Shown: positions 11,945-25,575 of the stretch, one piece after another
Position numbering within the stretch: the first letter of the stretch is position 1
Layout of the letters: each line of letters opens with the position of its first letter
From: Tetradesmus obliquus
Taxonomy: Eukaryota > Chlorophyta > Chlorophyceae > Sphaeropleales > Scenedesmaceae
Direction: 5' to 3'
NCBI GenBank assembly: GCA_030272155.1
Contig: CP126192.1
Coordinates: 4,374,501 to 4,438,500, forward strand
DNA length: 64,000 nucleotides
Translations under genes and position numbers: made by a program
The notes under the pieces: generated by a model
Seen by the model: the letters and a program-made list of their open reading frames with translations, nothing else
Told to the model about the DNA's origin: nothing
Databases searched by the model: none

Positions 11945-14900
11945 ATGAGTAACGAGCAGCGCAGTGGCCGAGAGGTCATTGAGAACGGGCTCAAGAACCT
12001 GGGCAGGTGTGTGCCTGTGCTGCTGCTGTAATAATCTGAACCATATCGTGCATCATCCACCGATGTAGGGCAGCGAAAGCCATGTCATTCAATGCAAGCA
12101 AAGTGTCTGCTGAGCTCAAGCATCTCAGCTTTGCGGGTGGCGGTGCTGCTGAAGTTTATCATCTGCAAGCACATGCACGGCACCAGCGTAGCCTGTCCCT
12201 GTGTGTTGCTGCAGCTTTCTCAAGGGAAGAGGCTCCACGGGTCTGCCTGGCAAAGCAAGGCTTAACTGGCCATCAGCCCAGCAGCAGCAACAGCAGCAGC
12301 AGCAGGGGGGAGCTGTTGGCACATCTCAGCATGGCACCAGCACCAGTGCCCTGCCTGAGCAGCTGTTGTACCAGCAGCTGCCACGAAGCAGCAGTCCAGT
12401 AGGCCAGGACCGGCAACGTCAGGTACATTAATCAGCTCTTGTACACACTGCCTTTCAGCTGCTGCTTACAGCATGCATCAGCAATCAGCAGCTGGTCAGC
12501 TTGCAAACACCATCTACCCGGTTGCTGAGGGGCGTGCAAGTGCAATGCTGTGCCTAGCTCAAGTGCCTACCATACCAAACATAGCACGGATGGCAGCAAC
12601 ATTGCATTGCCTGCTGGGTGTTGTAGTTGCTGCATGTGACATGCAAGCAAACCCGCATGCCACATGAGCACTCTTCATATTCTTGCAGGGTTCGCCAGGT
12701 CCATCCACCTCATCAGCTGTGGCTGCTGCAGGAGCGTTAGCAGCAGGCAGCAATGAGGACATAGAGGCTAGCATCAGGCAGCTAGAGCTGCAGGGGCGGC
12801 CTGCTGGCGAGGCAGACGCTAGCGGCTGCAGCAGCAGCGGGGCAGGAGCGGCTGCAGCAGGCAGCAGTGCTGCCAGCTCAGACGCTGGTGTGCCTCAGAG
12901 CCGAGCGTCCTCGTCAATACGCGTGGCAAAGTTTCACAAAGTGCTGAACGAGCCGCTGGTGAGCAGCAGATCATGTTCCTTGGTAGGCAGGCAGCTATCC
13001 TGCAAGTGCCAGTGGTCCTGCAAGCCCCAGTGGAGCCCCGGTGCACAGGCACTGCTGTCAGCACAGAGGCCATGCAGAGCAACAGCAAGCCGTTACGTGC
13101 CCAGGCGTTATACACATTCCAGCACTCCCCTTTGTGCTGCTGCGCAGCTGCATGTTCGCTCAGCATTGATCATAGTTCCGCTGTGTGGGTGCTTGCTGCG
13201 CTTGCTGCTGCCAGGTTGACCTTGATGCACTGAGGGAGCTGTCATGGAGCGGCATACCGCAGGAGCTGAGGCCTGTGTGCTGGAGGTTGCTGCTGGGGTA
13301 CCTGCCGCCGAACAAGTGCGCTGGCAGTAGTGTCCCAGTTGTGTTTGACTTGTTGCACTACCATGTCACGGCAGCCTTTGAGGCGTGTTGCGGGGCTGCT
13401 GTTGTCAGTTCGTATGCTGAGCTTCTTACCGAATGGCCAGCTAGAAGGTAACAGCACATGCAGACGAGGGCTGCCGCGGCAGTCCACAGCAAAGACAGCA
13501 ACAATGTATATACTGTTTCTACCACTGCTGCTGCAGGAGCCGGCAGGCATCTGTGCTTGCACGCAAGCGTCGTGAGTATTTGGACATGGTGCCAGAGTTC
13601 TACGACATTGAGAATGACCAGCGCACTGAGGAGGAGGTTGGCGCCCTGCGGCAGGTGCGATCCAGCGCTGCAGCCATGTGGCTGAATGATGCAGTAGCGG
13701 CTACATGTGGTGCGTTGTGTGCTTGTCAGTAGTCTGCTGCAACAGGTGTGCAGGATGCTTGAGCAACTGCTTTCAGTCTCTGATCTGGGTAGTACGCAGT
13801 GCGTCGGAGGTGATGCTGGTTGCAGCGCTCAGCTCTGAGAGCTGTCTTGGCTGGGATGCGTGTCTGCTGTAGGTGAGCGTTGACGTGCCGCGCACGGCGC
13901 CCAACGTGTCGTTCTTCCACGAGCCAGTGATACAGAAGAGCCTAGAGCGCATGCTATACATCTGGGGCATACGGTGAGACTGGCGCAGGCAGGCAGCACG
14001 CGTTGTATGAACAGGAATCGCGCCACTTGCGGTCAGCATTGCCAGGCTGCCAGAATCAACAACAGTGAACATGTAAATGCACAATGACAGAAACTCAACG
14101 TAATTTGCCATTGTTGACTATGGCGTGTTGCTGCTGTCAACTGTGCAGGCACCCTGCCAGCGGCTACGTGCAGGGCATGAACGACCTGGTCACTCCTTTC
14201 CTGGCTGTGTTCCTGTCTGAGGCGCTGCCGGGGCCCATGGACAGCTGGACGCCAGACAGCCTCACAGAGGTGAGGCGGCGCAGCCCACATGCAGCATTCA
14301 GCAGGTTTGCCTGAACACTCCTGTCCTGCTCCTACCTTTTAACTTGCCGTCGTCCTGTCAAAATCTGGTAACCGCATGGTGTGTGCACTGCATGCTTTGC
14401 ACCTAACCTGCCTGCTGCTTCTTGCCTGCCGCTGCCACGTGCCCTGCTCAGGGCATCATGCTGGACGTGGAGGCTGACTGCTACTGGTGCCTGAGCAAGC
14501 TGCTGGAGGGCATCCAGGACCACTACACCTACGCGCAGCCAGGCATCCAGCGCACCGTGTTCAGGGTCAAGGAGCTCATCAGGTGCCGAGCAGTGAAAGT
14601 GTGCACTGATTGTTGGCAGCCGCTGGTCAGGGACAGTGATAGGTTTGGGCAGCTCGACAGGCTGCAGCTGCACAGTGTGTGGGTGGGGGTGGGTGGGGGT
14701 GTGGGTGGGTGTGGGTGGGTGGGGGTGGGTGGGGGTGGGTGTGTGTGGGGGTGTGTGGGGGTGTGTGGGGGTGGGGTGTGTGGGTGGGTGTGGTGTGTGT
14801 GGTGTGTGTGGTGTGTGTGTGTGTCGACTTGGACGGAAGGCGCTAGCAGCTGCTGCGTACCTGGAGCATGTGTCGCGCCAACCAGTTTTGGTGCTTGTCC

Positions 14901-15571
14901 CTGGATATCTGTCTCACGTGTCATGTGCTGCTCTCCCCTGTGCTGTCGCTGAATGCTGTGGCTGGCAGCAAGAACAATGCAGCCATCGTGGACCACCTGG
15001 ACCGCGAGGGCATCGACTTCCTGCAGTTTGCCTTCCGCTGGGTCAACTGCATCCTCATCCGCGAGGTGCCCTTTGGCGCAGCGATCCGGCTGTGGGACAC
15101 CTACCTGGCTGAGGGCGGCAAGTTCAGCGACTTCCTGGTGAGGGTTCTGCTGCTGGGGTGTGGGAGGCCTGAGTTTGTGCGGGCAGGCTGGTAGCGAAGC
15201 GAAGAGGGTGTCGGGCGTAGCAGCAGCAGGATTGATAGCTGCAACTGACTCAGCTGCTGCGGGTACTTGGCACCTTCTGTTGCTGGCCAGCAGTCACCAC
15301 GTGTCAGCGCATCCCACTGCCTTGCTTGTTTGCGATACTCAGATAGTTTGTGTGACCTGCGTGCTGCCGCTGCCGCCAGGTGTACGTGTGCGCGGCGTTC
15401 CTGGCGTGCTGGCAGAAGGACATCCTGGGGCTGGAGTTCCAGGAGCTGATGATGTTCCTGCAGAAGCTGCCCACGCAGGACTGGCAGGAGCTGCAGATCG
15501 AGAGCGTGCTGTCCAACGCGTACGTGCTCAGGAACACCTGGGGCAATGCGCAGAGCCACCTGCACATGTGA
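11945..15571 (+). CDS. TBC1D22-type Rab GTPase-activating protein
   Basis: Stimulates GTP hydrolysis on Rab proteins in membrane traffic (family includes yeast Gyp1 and animal TBC1D22). Exons: 11945-12006, 12215-12422, 12689-12958, 13215-13315, 13537-13654, 13873-13973, 14149-14269, 14452-14582, 14969-15137, 15380-15571; 490 residues. The N-terminal ~180 residues are low-complexity Gln/Ser/Ala. The TBC domain follows from LSWSGIPQELRPVCWRLLLG. Both catalytic fingers are present: the Arg finger in VDVPRTAPN and the Gln finger in SGYVQGMNDLVTPF. Also seen are WCLSKLLEGIQDHYTYAQPG and FLQFAFRWVNCILIREVP, as in TBC1D22. The start MSNEQRSGREVIENGLK has no homology support and is the least certain part. 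Confidence 0.93.
14675..14824 (+). repeat. Pure G/T tract inside a TBC intron
   Basis: About 150 bases composed almost only of G and T, in runs such as GGGTGGGGGTGGGTG, then shading into TGTG repeats. It lies in the intron 14583-14968. Many G3+ runs with 1-3 base spacers give strong G-quadruplex potential on the coding strand and in the pre-mRNA. Confidence 0.9.
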
Positions 15572-15995
15572 CCGCGTGTGGCGGTTCTGCGCTGCCCGGT
15601 GCAGACACATGCCTGGCTGATGTGTGTGCTGGCGCTGCAAGCAGCAGGCGTTCCACAGCATGGACTCAGCTGTTGGAAGCAGCTGCTGGACAGAAGTTGA
15701 CGCAACTGGTGGTGGTGTGGTTGCATGAGAAGCTAGATTGTGCTTTGGGGGTTTGTATATCAGGCGTGTTTCTTTATCCAGCAGTTCAGGAAGGGGCAAG
15801 CGTTCAAAGGATTAGCTTCTGCATGCTACTAGCAGGTTTGCAAAGGTTGGACAGCGGCTCAAGTTCAAGCAATTGCTAGTAGACCAGACACTGCAACTCT
15901 TGGTTCAGCAGAGCCTGCAGATCTCTGGGTTGCGTTTCATCTGCAAGCGGCAATGGCAGCTTCAATTGGCATACTCAACCAGCTATTCGTATAGC

Positions 15996-16000
15996 TGTAA
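15996..16000 (+). terminator. Candidate TGTAA poly(A) signal of the TBC gene
   Basis: TGTAA lies 425 bases after the stop at 15569-15571. This implies a long 3' UTR, so the call is moderate. Confidence 0.35.
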
Positions 16001-16552
16001 GCATAGTGCATGGGTGCTTTTGGTGGTGGTGCTGCGCAGCACCATTGCATACAATCGAGGCATGTAGGCAGGCACAACAGGCTTTAGGTTATGTTGTCCC
16101 GACAATGTTGGCGTGAAATGGATTGTGTGCTGGGGCGCTAGGGTGCCATGGCAACTGCTACTGTTCAGTACACATATATGGTCCGCAGGCTCTGGCACCA
16201 CTGGCTGCTCCTTTTCGGCCAGGTTGAATGCAGTGGCAGCAGCGCTGTCAGCTGTTTGCAAATATTGTTCCCCTGGCTATGAATGCGTCCTAACATTTGG
16301 CAGCATGCATGCTGTTCGTGACGTCAACAGCTGATGTGTCCAGGCTAATTTCGGTTTGATGGTTCAATTTCTTGATGGCTGGGCCTACACGGATTTGAGC
16401 ACCAGGTCATTCTATGCGGCTTCCTGTGGCTCATTGGCAGCAGCTGTAACTGGGCTGCAACAAGGCTGAGCTTCCATGCCGGGGACCGCTGAGCGCTGGC
16501 CAGGCATATGCACGGGTGGGGTGACACAGGTGGCAAGTTTCGGGCTGATCAT

Positions 16553-16571
16553 CAAAAGGATTATCCTTTTG
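16553..16571. repeat. Short perfect hairpin
   Basis: Arms CAAAAGGA (16553-16560) and TCCTTTTG (16564-16571) around TTA. Confidence 0.7.
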
Positions 16572-16652
16572 TCGACTGATGTACGCTGTAACCTTTAACC
16601 ATGGCGGTGCGCCCCCAGGAGCAGTGCTCCATTGACTTTTGACGGAGTTCAA

Positions 16653-16671
16653 AGTTGACCGCTGGTCAACT
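16653..16671. repeat. Short perfect hairpin
   Basis: Arms AGTTGACC (16653-16660) and GGTCAACT (16664-16671) around three bases. It sits 82 bases from the hairpin at 16553. Confidence 0.7.
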
Positions 16672-16810
16672 GGCAGTCGCCCCAACCCAGGCCGGGTTGG
16701 GCTGACCGGCTGAGTGCTGTCCGCCTCAAGCACTGCATCTGGTCGCACCACTCAAACTCTGAAAGGGAAACTTGCTAGGCTTTATCGCGCACGCTCCTTG
16801 CTTTTGTCAG

Positions 16811-16815
16811 TTACA
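16811..16815 (-). terminator. Candidate TGTAA poly(A) signal of PRPS13
   Basis: TTACA on the plus strand reads TGTAA on the minus strand, 91 bases beyond the PRPS13 stop. Confidence 0.5.
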
Positions 16816-16905
16816 CAAACGCACCCTTCCACACCAACCCACCCACTACTTGAACATCATGAACCAACCTCCCGCAAAAGTACCCCCAAGCTGCTGCTGC
16901 GCTGT

Positions 16906-18882
<1,977 letters not shown>

Positions 18883-18929
18883 CTTGCCGGCTGCTGCTAT
18901 CCCTGCTGCAACCCACAGTGCCCTGTCAG

Positions 18930-18935
18930 TTTATA
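18930..18935 (-). promoter_or_regulatory. Candidate TATA box of PRPS13
   Basis: TATAAA on the minus strand, 48 bases upstream of the proposed PRPS13 ATG. Motif and distance only. Confidence 0.35.
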
Positions 18936-19122
18936 TCGTCACCCGACACGACAATGAAAGCCGCTGCTGAGCCAATGTGGTTGCAATGGACACTATGCTC
19001 GAGTGCACCGGGTGGTTCAGGTCCTGGTGCTGTGGAGCTCGCTGCAGGCTGCAACAGTATAATGTAATAAAGGTGACGGTATTTTAGCTTTTGTCCGTGT
19101 TGGTTGTCGACTGCGTGCCCTT

Positions 19123-19467
19123 ATGCAACACTCTCTCGCTGCTATTCCCCAGGCTGTGCTGGCGCTCAAGACTGTTCACAAGCTGCCAGTAACACGATCA
19201 AAAGTATATTTTACCTTAACTGACGTCATTAACCACCTGCTTCAATCTTATCAAGGGTGCTGGCCGTTGAATGAAGCAATTCACTTAAAAAATCCCGCTT
19301 CCATTACGCTTCCACACCAACTGTTGGCAAATGACCTTCCACCTGACACATCAGCACTGATATGCGTGCCAATCAAACCTGTCAAATACCCTATTGATTT
19401 GTATTTAAAAAAGAGTGAAGAATTGAGTACGTGCTGCATCGTGGAGAGTAGTGAAGCAGTACAGTGA
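19123..19467 (+). CDS. Unrecognised 114-codon ORF of AT-rich composition
   Basis: ATG to TGA with no CAG runs, unlike nearly every other frame here. Codons are AT-rich (for example VYFTLTDVINHLL and PIDLYLKKSEEL). I recognise no domain. A good acceptor-like CCCCAG at 19147-19152 sits inside the start region, so the frame could be an exon beginning with AVLALKTVHK. It may also be a decayed or transferred fragment. No conserved neighbour supports it. Confidence 0.25.
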   Translation: MQHSLAAIPQAVLALKTVHKLPVTRSKVYFTLTDVINHLLQSYQGCWPLNEAIHLKNPASITLPHQLLANDLPPDTSALICVPIKPVKYPIDLYLKKSEELSTCCIVESSEAVQ

Positions 19468-20338
19468 ATCTCACCCTGCGCCTTCGAGACCCTCACCGCC
19501 ATCACAGCGCCTGTACTGGTGTCACCACCAACAAGTACCTTTGTTACGAAAGCACATATGCTGCATGCACGATACCTTGCAGTACTGTTTTGTGCACAGA
19601 GGCTGGAACCTGTTCGGTTCCCGGGTCGTGAGGGTGACTCAGCGACTGCTATGGCGTGTGCGTGATGCCAGCGTTGTCAGCAACAGGATTGATCAGGTCG
19701 GCAGATGTTCGTCGCAGCTTTTCAGCGAATGAAATGTCAGCTGATGGCAATGCCATCCCAACCATGAGTCAGTTTTTGCTGCTGGGACTTCTGGACGGTC
19801 GGTTTGACTGTGGTGGATGGTGCAATCTGTTCATGATGCAAGCTGCACTGGGGTTCAATACATGAGGCCTCCTTTGACAAACACCCGTCCTCTGCAAGCA
19901 CTCTGACTTCTAGACCTGGTCAGCCAGCAGCTGGCCCTGTGCCACCAGCAGCGCCACACACTGCTGTGCAGGCACCAGGATGCATATAAAATCACGATCG
20001 CAACAAGTATGTAAACGGCAGTGGTTGGAGTGTGGCTTTCAAGCGTGATTTCCTGCTGCTGCTGCTGTTGCTGCTGGCGGTCAAACGTACGATGCATGGG
20101 TCGCAGTCAAACAGCCAGCGTGCTCGGCCATCACAGTGACAACAAAGATTACTAGTTGCAGCACGTTTTGATCTAACCTCCCGTTTCGTGCGCAACCCTT
20201 GACGCTCGGCAGAGACCCACAGCAGGTCTGTGGTTTAGGGTCCCGTGGATCTGGTTGATGGCAAACTTCATTCTTCTTCCAAGCAGACGCTACTGAACAA
20301 GTGTGAGGTGTGCGTTTATCACAGCGAATCTCATCACA

Positions 20339-22162
20339 ATGGCAGTCTCCGTCGCACAGAAGGCAGGCCTCAGGCCTCTGGCCCGCAAGGTGGCCAAGAG
20401 CGCGTTCAGCGTTCGCCCCGCCAGGAGTCTGGTGATCAGGGCCGCTGGCGAGGCCAAGGTACAGCACGCTGGCCGACATGGGCTGCTGGCAGGATGCAGC
20501 GGGCAAGGATCCCTAGTCGGTGCCCTGGGCACAGCTCAGACGGACAGAGGTCCCCGATCATGCTATTAGCGGTGGCTTATGTTATGCGTTTGTTTTTCTG
20601 ATGCAGCCTTCCGCCATCCAGCCAGTGAATGGCGATCCATTCGTGGGTATGCTGGAGACCCCCGTCACCTCCACCCCAGAGGTGGCCAGCTACCTGAGCA
20701 ACCTGCCAGCATACCGCACTGGCGTTGCTCCTCTGCTGCGTGGTGTGGAGATTGGTCTGGCTCACGGCTTCTTCCTGCCAGGCCCCTTCATCAAGGTGAG
20801 GGGCGAGCCATGCATGGCGCGTGAGCAGCAACAGCAGTAACAGCAGCAGTGGAAGCAGCAGCGCTGGCCACATCCGCTCAGATTTGCAGCTGCAGTGGAA
20901 AGCTGAGCAGCTGCATGGAGCTGCTGGAGCCGCAAGACATGCTCAGCGCAGCTGATGCATGAGCAGCAGGCAGACGCAGGCAGTCTGCCTAGGTTGTTGG
21001 TGATGACAGCAGGGCAGCAGCGCTGGATCTAGCAGTGCTGGCCTCAGCTCAGCAGCAAGTGGCTTACCTGCAGCTGGACGGCAAGCCCGCAGCCAAACAC
21101 AAGCGTTTGCAGATGCGTTGGTGGTACAGCATGGTTGCAGATCTTGCCAGCTGGCGTCACAGTGCTTGTGCATCGCCAACAGATCAACGGACGGATCTTC
21201 AGCAGCAGCAGCAGCAGCACCCCGTCACAGCAGATGTTCCAGCAGTTGTGATGTCAGCAGCAGTGTCAGCTGCAACAGCCCTGGAGTTTGCGAACAGTGA
21301 CACCAGCAGCAGTAGCCACACAGCCATCAGCGGCAGCAGCCAAGTTCAGCATGGCATGGAGGCAGCAAAGCAGTCGGAGACAGGCAGACCTACACTGTCC
21401 TCAGCACAGCAGCATGGGGACCAAGTAATTGAAAGCAACCCAGTAGATGCAAGTCACATGTGTGTTCGTCAGATCTTACTGGCAAACGTCGGCACGGGAC
21501 TTGAATTGCCTTTTTCACACGTTTTGGCCTGCGCGCTGTCTGCCTGCTGCTGCAGCTGGGCCCTCTGCGCAACGTTGAGGGTGCTGCTGAGATTGCCGGC
21601 TGCCTGTCAGCCGCCGGCCTGGTGCTGATCCTGGCGCTGTGCCTGTCCATCTACGGCTCCGCCCAGTTCCAGGGCGCGCCCCCGCTGGGCGTGAAGACGC
21701 TGAGCGGCCGCAGCGTGCAGCGCGACCCACTGCAGACAGCCGACGGGTGAGTGCGGCAAGCAGTTGCGGCGCTTTCACAGTTGCGGCGGTGCAGATCGTA
21801 TTGCAGCAGCATTCAGAGCGCGTGCCAGCGGCAGCAGCTGCTACACAGCAGCTGACGGGGAGGAGTTGGGGCAGCTGCAGCAGGTGGCAGCATCTTGCAG
21901 CAGAAGCGCTCACACGGTCCAGGGTTGTCAGGTGCAGTCCTTCAGCAACTGAACGCATGCGATGCAGTTTAGGATGAGTTGGAAGCAGTGCCATATCCGG
22001 CCGCAATGGTCGACGGGCTGAACTGATGTTGCCGCGCCTGCCCCTGCTGCTATCGCTGCCTGCTGCAGCTGGAACGAGTTCTCCTCCGGCTTCACCGTGG
22101 GTGCCCTGTCCGGCGTGGCATGGGCATACGCCTGCACCCAGTTCCTGCCATACTACAGCTGA
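20339..22162 (+). CDS. PSAL: Photosystem I reaction-centre subunit XI (PsaL), precursor
   Basis: Thylakoid membrane subunit that binds chlorophyll and forms the PSI contact face used by PsaH/PsaO and LHCII. Exons: 20339-20458, 20607-20795, 21556-21746, 22069-22162; 197 residues. Exon 1 is the chloroplast transit peptide ([17 protein letters not shown]), with likely processing near RAAGEA. The mature chain has the family signatures [85 protein letters not shown] and the C-terminal [12 protein letters not shown], with hydrophobic membrane segments. Intron 2 is 760 bases and shows only spurious Gln/Ser-rich frames. It is a typical green-algal nuclear PSAL. Confidence 0.97.
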
Positions 22163-22313
22163 ACACCTGGCCTGCCAGCTGTCTCTTGACCCACAAGGTT
22201 GCTCTGCAGTGTAGTAGGCGGTAGGGGAGCGCTGCTCCGTGCGTCAGTTGTACAACATGTCACCCAGGCGATCTCCACACAGCAGCAAGGCTGTGTGTGG
22301 TTGCCGCGCCGGT

Positions 22314-22318
22314 TGTAA
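22314..22318 (+). terminator. Candidate TGTAA poly(A) signal of PSAL
   Basis: TGTAA, 152 bases after the PSAL stop. Confidence 0.45.
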
Positions 22319-23127
22319 CAAGCAGCAACATGGCAGGTGGCGAGCGCACGTCTTGGTTTGTCTGGATCGTGCTGTTTGGTGCCTTTCCTATGCTATGTCT
22401 CCGTGTGAAGCTGTGTTGAGCCAGAGCTTTGTATGCTGTGCGGCAGCGCAGCTGGTGATGCTGTTGTGAACGGTATGTTGTCTTCTATTGGGAGGTAGCC
22501 TCCACCAAGTAACTCATCATCACCATTGAATGTGAGTTCAACAAGTTGTGACACATTGTGACACACTGTTCAAACAGCAGCAGGGGCTCCGTGGTATCTG
22601 CAGAAATGACATGTGCAGGCTCAAATTTCGACAACACGTGGCAGGCCCACCAACAGATAAGTGCATGCTCCTCTGGAGCACTGCCGAAGGCTAGGCTCTA
22701 GCTCCAGCTGCAGTGGACTGCAGTGCATCACGCAACATGCAATTTTCCTGAACGCACGTAGTGGCACCTGAATGCCAGCGGCACACTGCGGCACGGCTGA
22801 CAGCTGCAGCTGCTTGGTGGGCTGATCACCTGCCAGTACAAAGAGTTGCAAGTGACACATTGCAGCAGGATGGCCTTCCAGGCCCTGGCCAACGGTTGGC
22901 AAAAGGACCTGGACAGCGGCTTACATCAAAGAGCACTGCTGACATCCCTGATCAACTAGTATGACTGAACTGTAAGTGACCCCCTCAGCGTAGTCCAGTG
23001 TCGTTAGCAGTTGAAGCCTCTTTCCTCGTTCAGATCATCAACAGCAGCACTTACACTACTCCATGAACCCTAGGTCTGCATACGGTTGACGGCATGAAAC
23101 AGAAATGATGAAAATGGATGAAGACTG

Positions 23128-23132
23128 TTACA
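23128..23132 (-). terminator. Candidate TGTAA poly(A) signal of the MATH-domain gene
   Basis: TTACA on the plus strand (TGTAA on minus), 118 bases beyond the stop at 23250. Confidence 0.45.
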
Positions 23133-23249
23133 CACACATCGCCAGTTTCGAAGCGCGAGACATGCTGAACCCAAAAGCCGTAGCCGCAACGGCAATGCGG
23201 CGGTTGGCAAGCTTCGGCGCCAGGGGCAGGCCCATGCCAGCCGCACTGG

Positions 23250-25540
23250 TCACTCAGAGCCGCTCAGCAGGTCGTCGATCATGTTCATGTGCACGAAGCC
23301 AGCCAGGTCCTCCAGCTGCCCGGCAGCAGCAGCAGCAGCGCCCCCAGCCTGCGCAGCATGCAGCCAAGGACAGCGCAACAGCAGGTACTTAGCAGGCACA
23401 TCACGCACAGTGACGCATGCGGTCAGAGTCCAGCAATGATTTGATGTGCGCTGTTGCAACGGGCTTTATATGATTGTGTGTGCTTCTTCGCTACTCCGCA
23501 GCACGCACGCTTGCTGCACAGCATGTGCAACACTGCAGCTTGCCGCCCCTCACCTTGCTGGGCGCAGGCAGCCCACCAAACATGGGCGGCGTGTCGGCAG
23601 CCATCTGGCTACCAAACCCTGCAAAGGAGTGCTGCTGCTGCTCCGCTGGCCCCAGCTTCGATTTGCTGCTGCTGCGCAGACCCACAGCTGCTGCTGCGCC
23701 TGCTGCTGCCATGTCACTGCTGCCGCCTGCAGCAGTGCTGTAAGATGGCGTCAGCTGCACAGGGCTGCCGTCCCCACACAGTGGTGAGCCACACTGCAGC
23801 GCTACTGCCCCTGCGATGCCGTTACCTAAGAAGCTGCCATGCCGTGTGGCTGCTGGTGATACGCGCAATGCAGCCAAGCCTGGCAAGGCCTCAGGCAGGC
23901 TGCTGCTCAGCACCTCGCAGCTGCTACTGCTCAGATGCGCGGCTCTACTGCTGAGCTCTGCGGCGCTGCTGCTACTGCCGCTGCCAGCCAGGCGCACTGT
24001 TGCGCTTGGTAGTGAGCCGCCGCTGCTGCTGGTATTGCTGCGCCGGTGCTGTTTGTCTGCCGCGACGCTACTACTGCTGCTGCTGTTGTCATTGCTGCTG
24101 CTGCCAGGTGCTGTGCTGGTGTCTATGCTGCTGGTGCTGCCCACAGGGCCTGGTGCACTGGCTGCAATGGAGCGGGGCAGGTCCCTAGGTGACACTGGCG
24201 CATCCATGCTGCTCATGCTGCCTGGCCCTGCAGCCTCCGCCAGCTGCATGGCAGGCAATGCACCTCCATCACTGCTGCTGCTGCTGCTGAACGCAAGTGG
24301 CAAGCCACATGTATGGCCGAGTTCACTGCTCCCAGCCGCTGGCTGCTCCCTCTGCTGCCGGCTCCTTGAATGGCTGCTGCTTGGTGTGCCTTCTGCTGCC
24401 ACTGCAGCAGTAGATATGCTGTCTGGCTCAATGCTATGGCTGCCGCCGCTACTGCTAGGTCTCAGCTGCGCCAGCTTGTGCTGTGCTGCAGCAACAGGCG
24501 TGGCAGGATCTGCAGCAGCAACGATGCTGCCACCGCCAGCGCTGTGGCAGCTGGCCCCTGGCCGCTGCTCAGGCCCAGCTGGCTCTGCTGGCTGCAGCAC
24601 AGCATGTTCAGCAGCTGTCCCAGCAGCAGCAGCACCACCACCACCACCAGCAGTGGAGTTACCACTAGCTGCTGCTGCAGCCCTGCCTGCCGCTGCTGTG
24701 CCTGCTGCTATGGCAGACCACGACGCAGGAGCGCCAGCATCACTCAGGTCTACAGAAGCCCCCCGCGACCTGCTGCTGCCTCTGCTGCCCCTATTGCTCA
24801 AGCCGCCACCATCAGCCGCGCCTGCTGCTGCAACTGCTGCAAATGACTTGGTATCAGCACTGCCGCCGCTGTGACTACCGCTGCTATTGCTGCTACCAGC
24901 AGCTGCTGCTGCAGCTGCGCGCCAGTCTGCTGCTTGCTTCCGCAGATCCTGCACCTGCTGGCCTTGCTGAGCAAGCTGCTGCTTCAGCTCTGCTGCCTCC
25001 TGGTCTCGCTGCGCCAGCAATGCATCCCTGTGCCTCACTGCAGCCTCCAGCACAGACACCTGCTGCTTCAGTGCTGCTGCCTGCTCCTGCAGCTCCCGCA
25101 GCTGCCGCTGCTGCTCCGCCATGGCTATGGCAGCAGCAGTGACCTCAGCAGGGGGTGGGGGGCGCATGCCTGCTACTGCTGCAGCATAGCCGATAGGTGT
25201 GCTCGTGCCGCTGCTGCAGCCGCTGCCTGCATTGGCCTGCCCATTGCAGCCACTGCTGTTTGGCTGCTGCTGCTGCTGCTGCTGCCGTGGAGGCTGGTTG
25301 TGCACGTTATGTGTTGCACCCCACCCACCCGCCCCGTGCTGCGACACTGCTGCAGTCTCTCTCTGCCGCTGCTGCTGCTGCCGTAGCACAGGCACGAAGC
25401 CTTTGCTGCTGCTACCAACGCTGCCACTGTCGCTGCCATCGTCACTGCCGCTGTCACTGTCCGCTGCGGAGGCAGGCCCAGCGCTGCTGCTGCTCATGTG
25501 CTGCGCCCAAGGCGCTGCTGCGCCTGACTGCTGCGAGCTG

Positions 25541-25575
<35 letters not shown>

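Larger units (their letters stand above)
15572..16905. other. Convergent intergenic region, TBC gene / PRPS13
   Basis: About 1.3 kb between convergent stops. It contains probable 3' UTRs and two short perfect hairpins near 16.56 and 16.66 kb. No ORF with family signal is visible. Confidence 0.6.
18883..20338. other. Divergent intergenic region, PRPS13 / PSAL
   Basis: 1.46 kb that must hold two promoters. The middle (about 19.07-19.47 kb) is visibly richer in A and T than its surroundings and carries the ORF at 19123. A TATAAA at 19985-19990 lies 349 bases before the PSAL start and could be its TATA box if the 5' UTR is long. Confidence 0.5.
22163..23249. other. Convergent intergenic region, PSAL / MATH-domain gene
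   Basis: About 1.1 kb between convergent stops, expected to hold both 3' UTRs. No ORF with domain signal was found. Confidence 0.6.

Noticed and set aside
21035-21628. 197-codon plus-strand ORF in PSAL intron 2
   Set aside because: Gln/Ser-rich with no family; it runs across the conserved PSAL exon 3 in the wrong frame.
23816-24874. 352-codon plus-strand ORF of Leu/Ala/Ser-rich sequence
   Set aside because: It is antisense to exon 10 of the MATH-domain gene. CAG/CTG triplets stay open in all six frames, so long mirror ORFs are expected.
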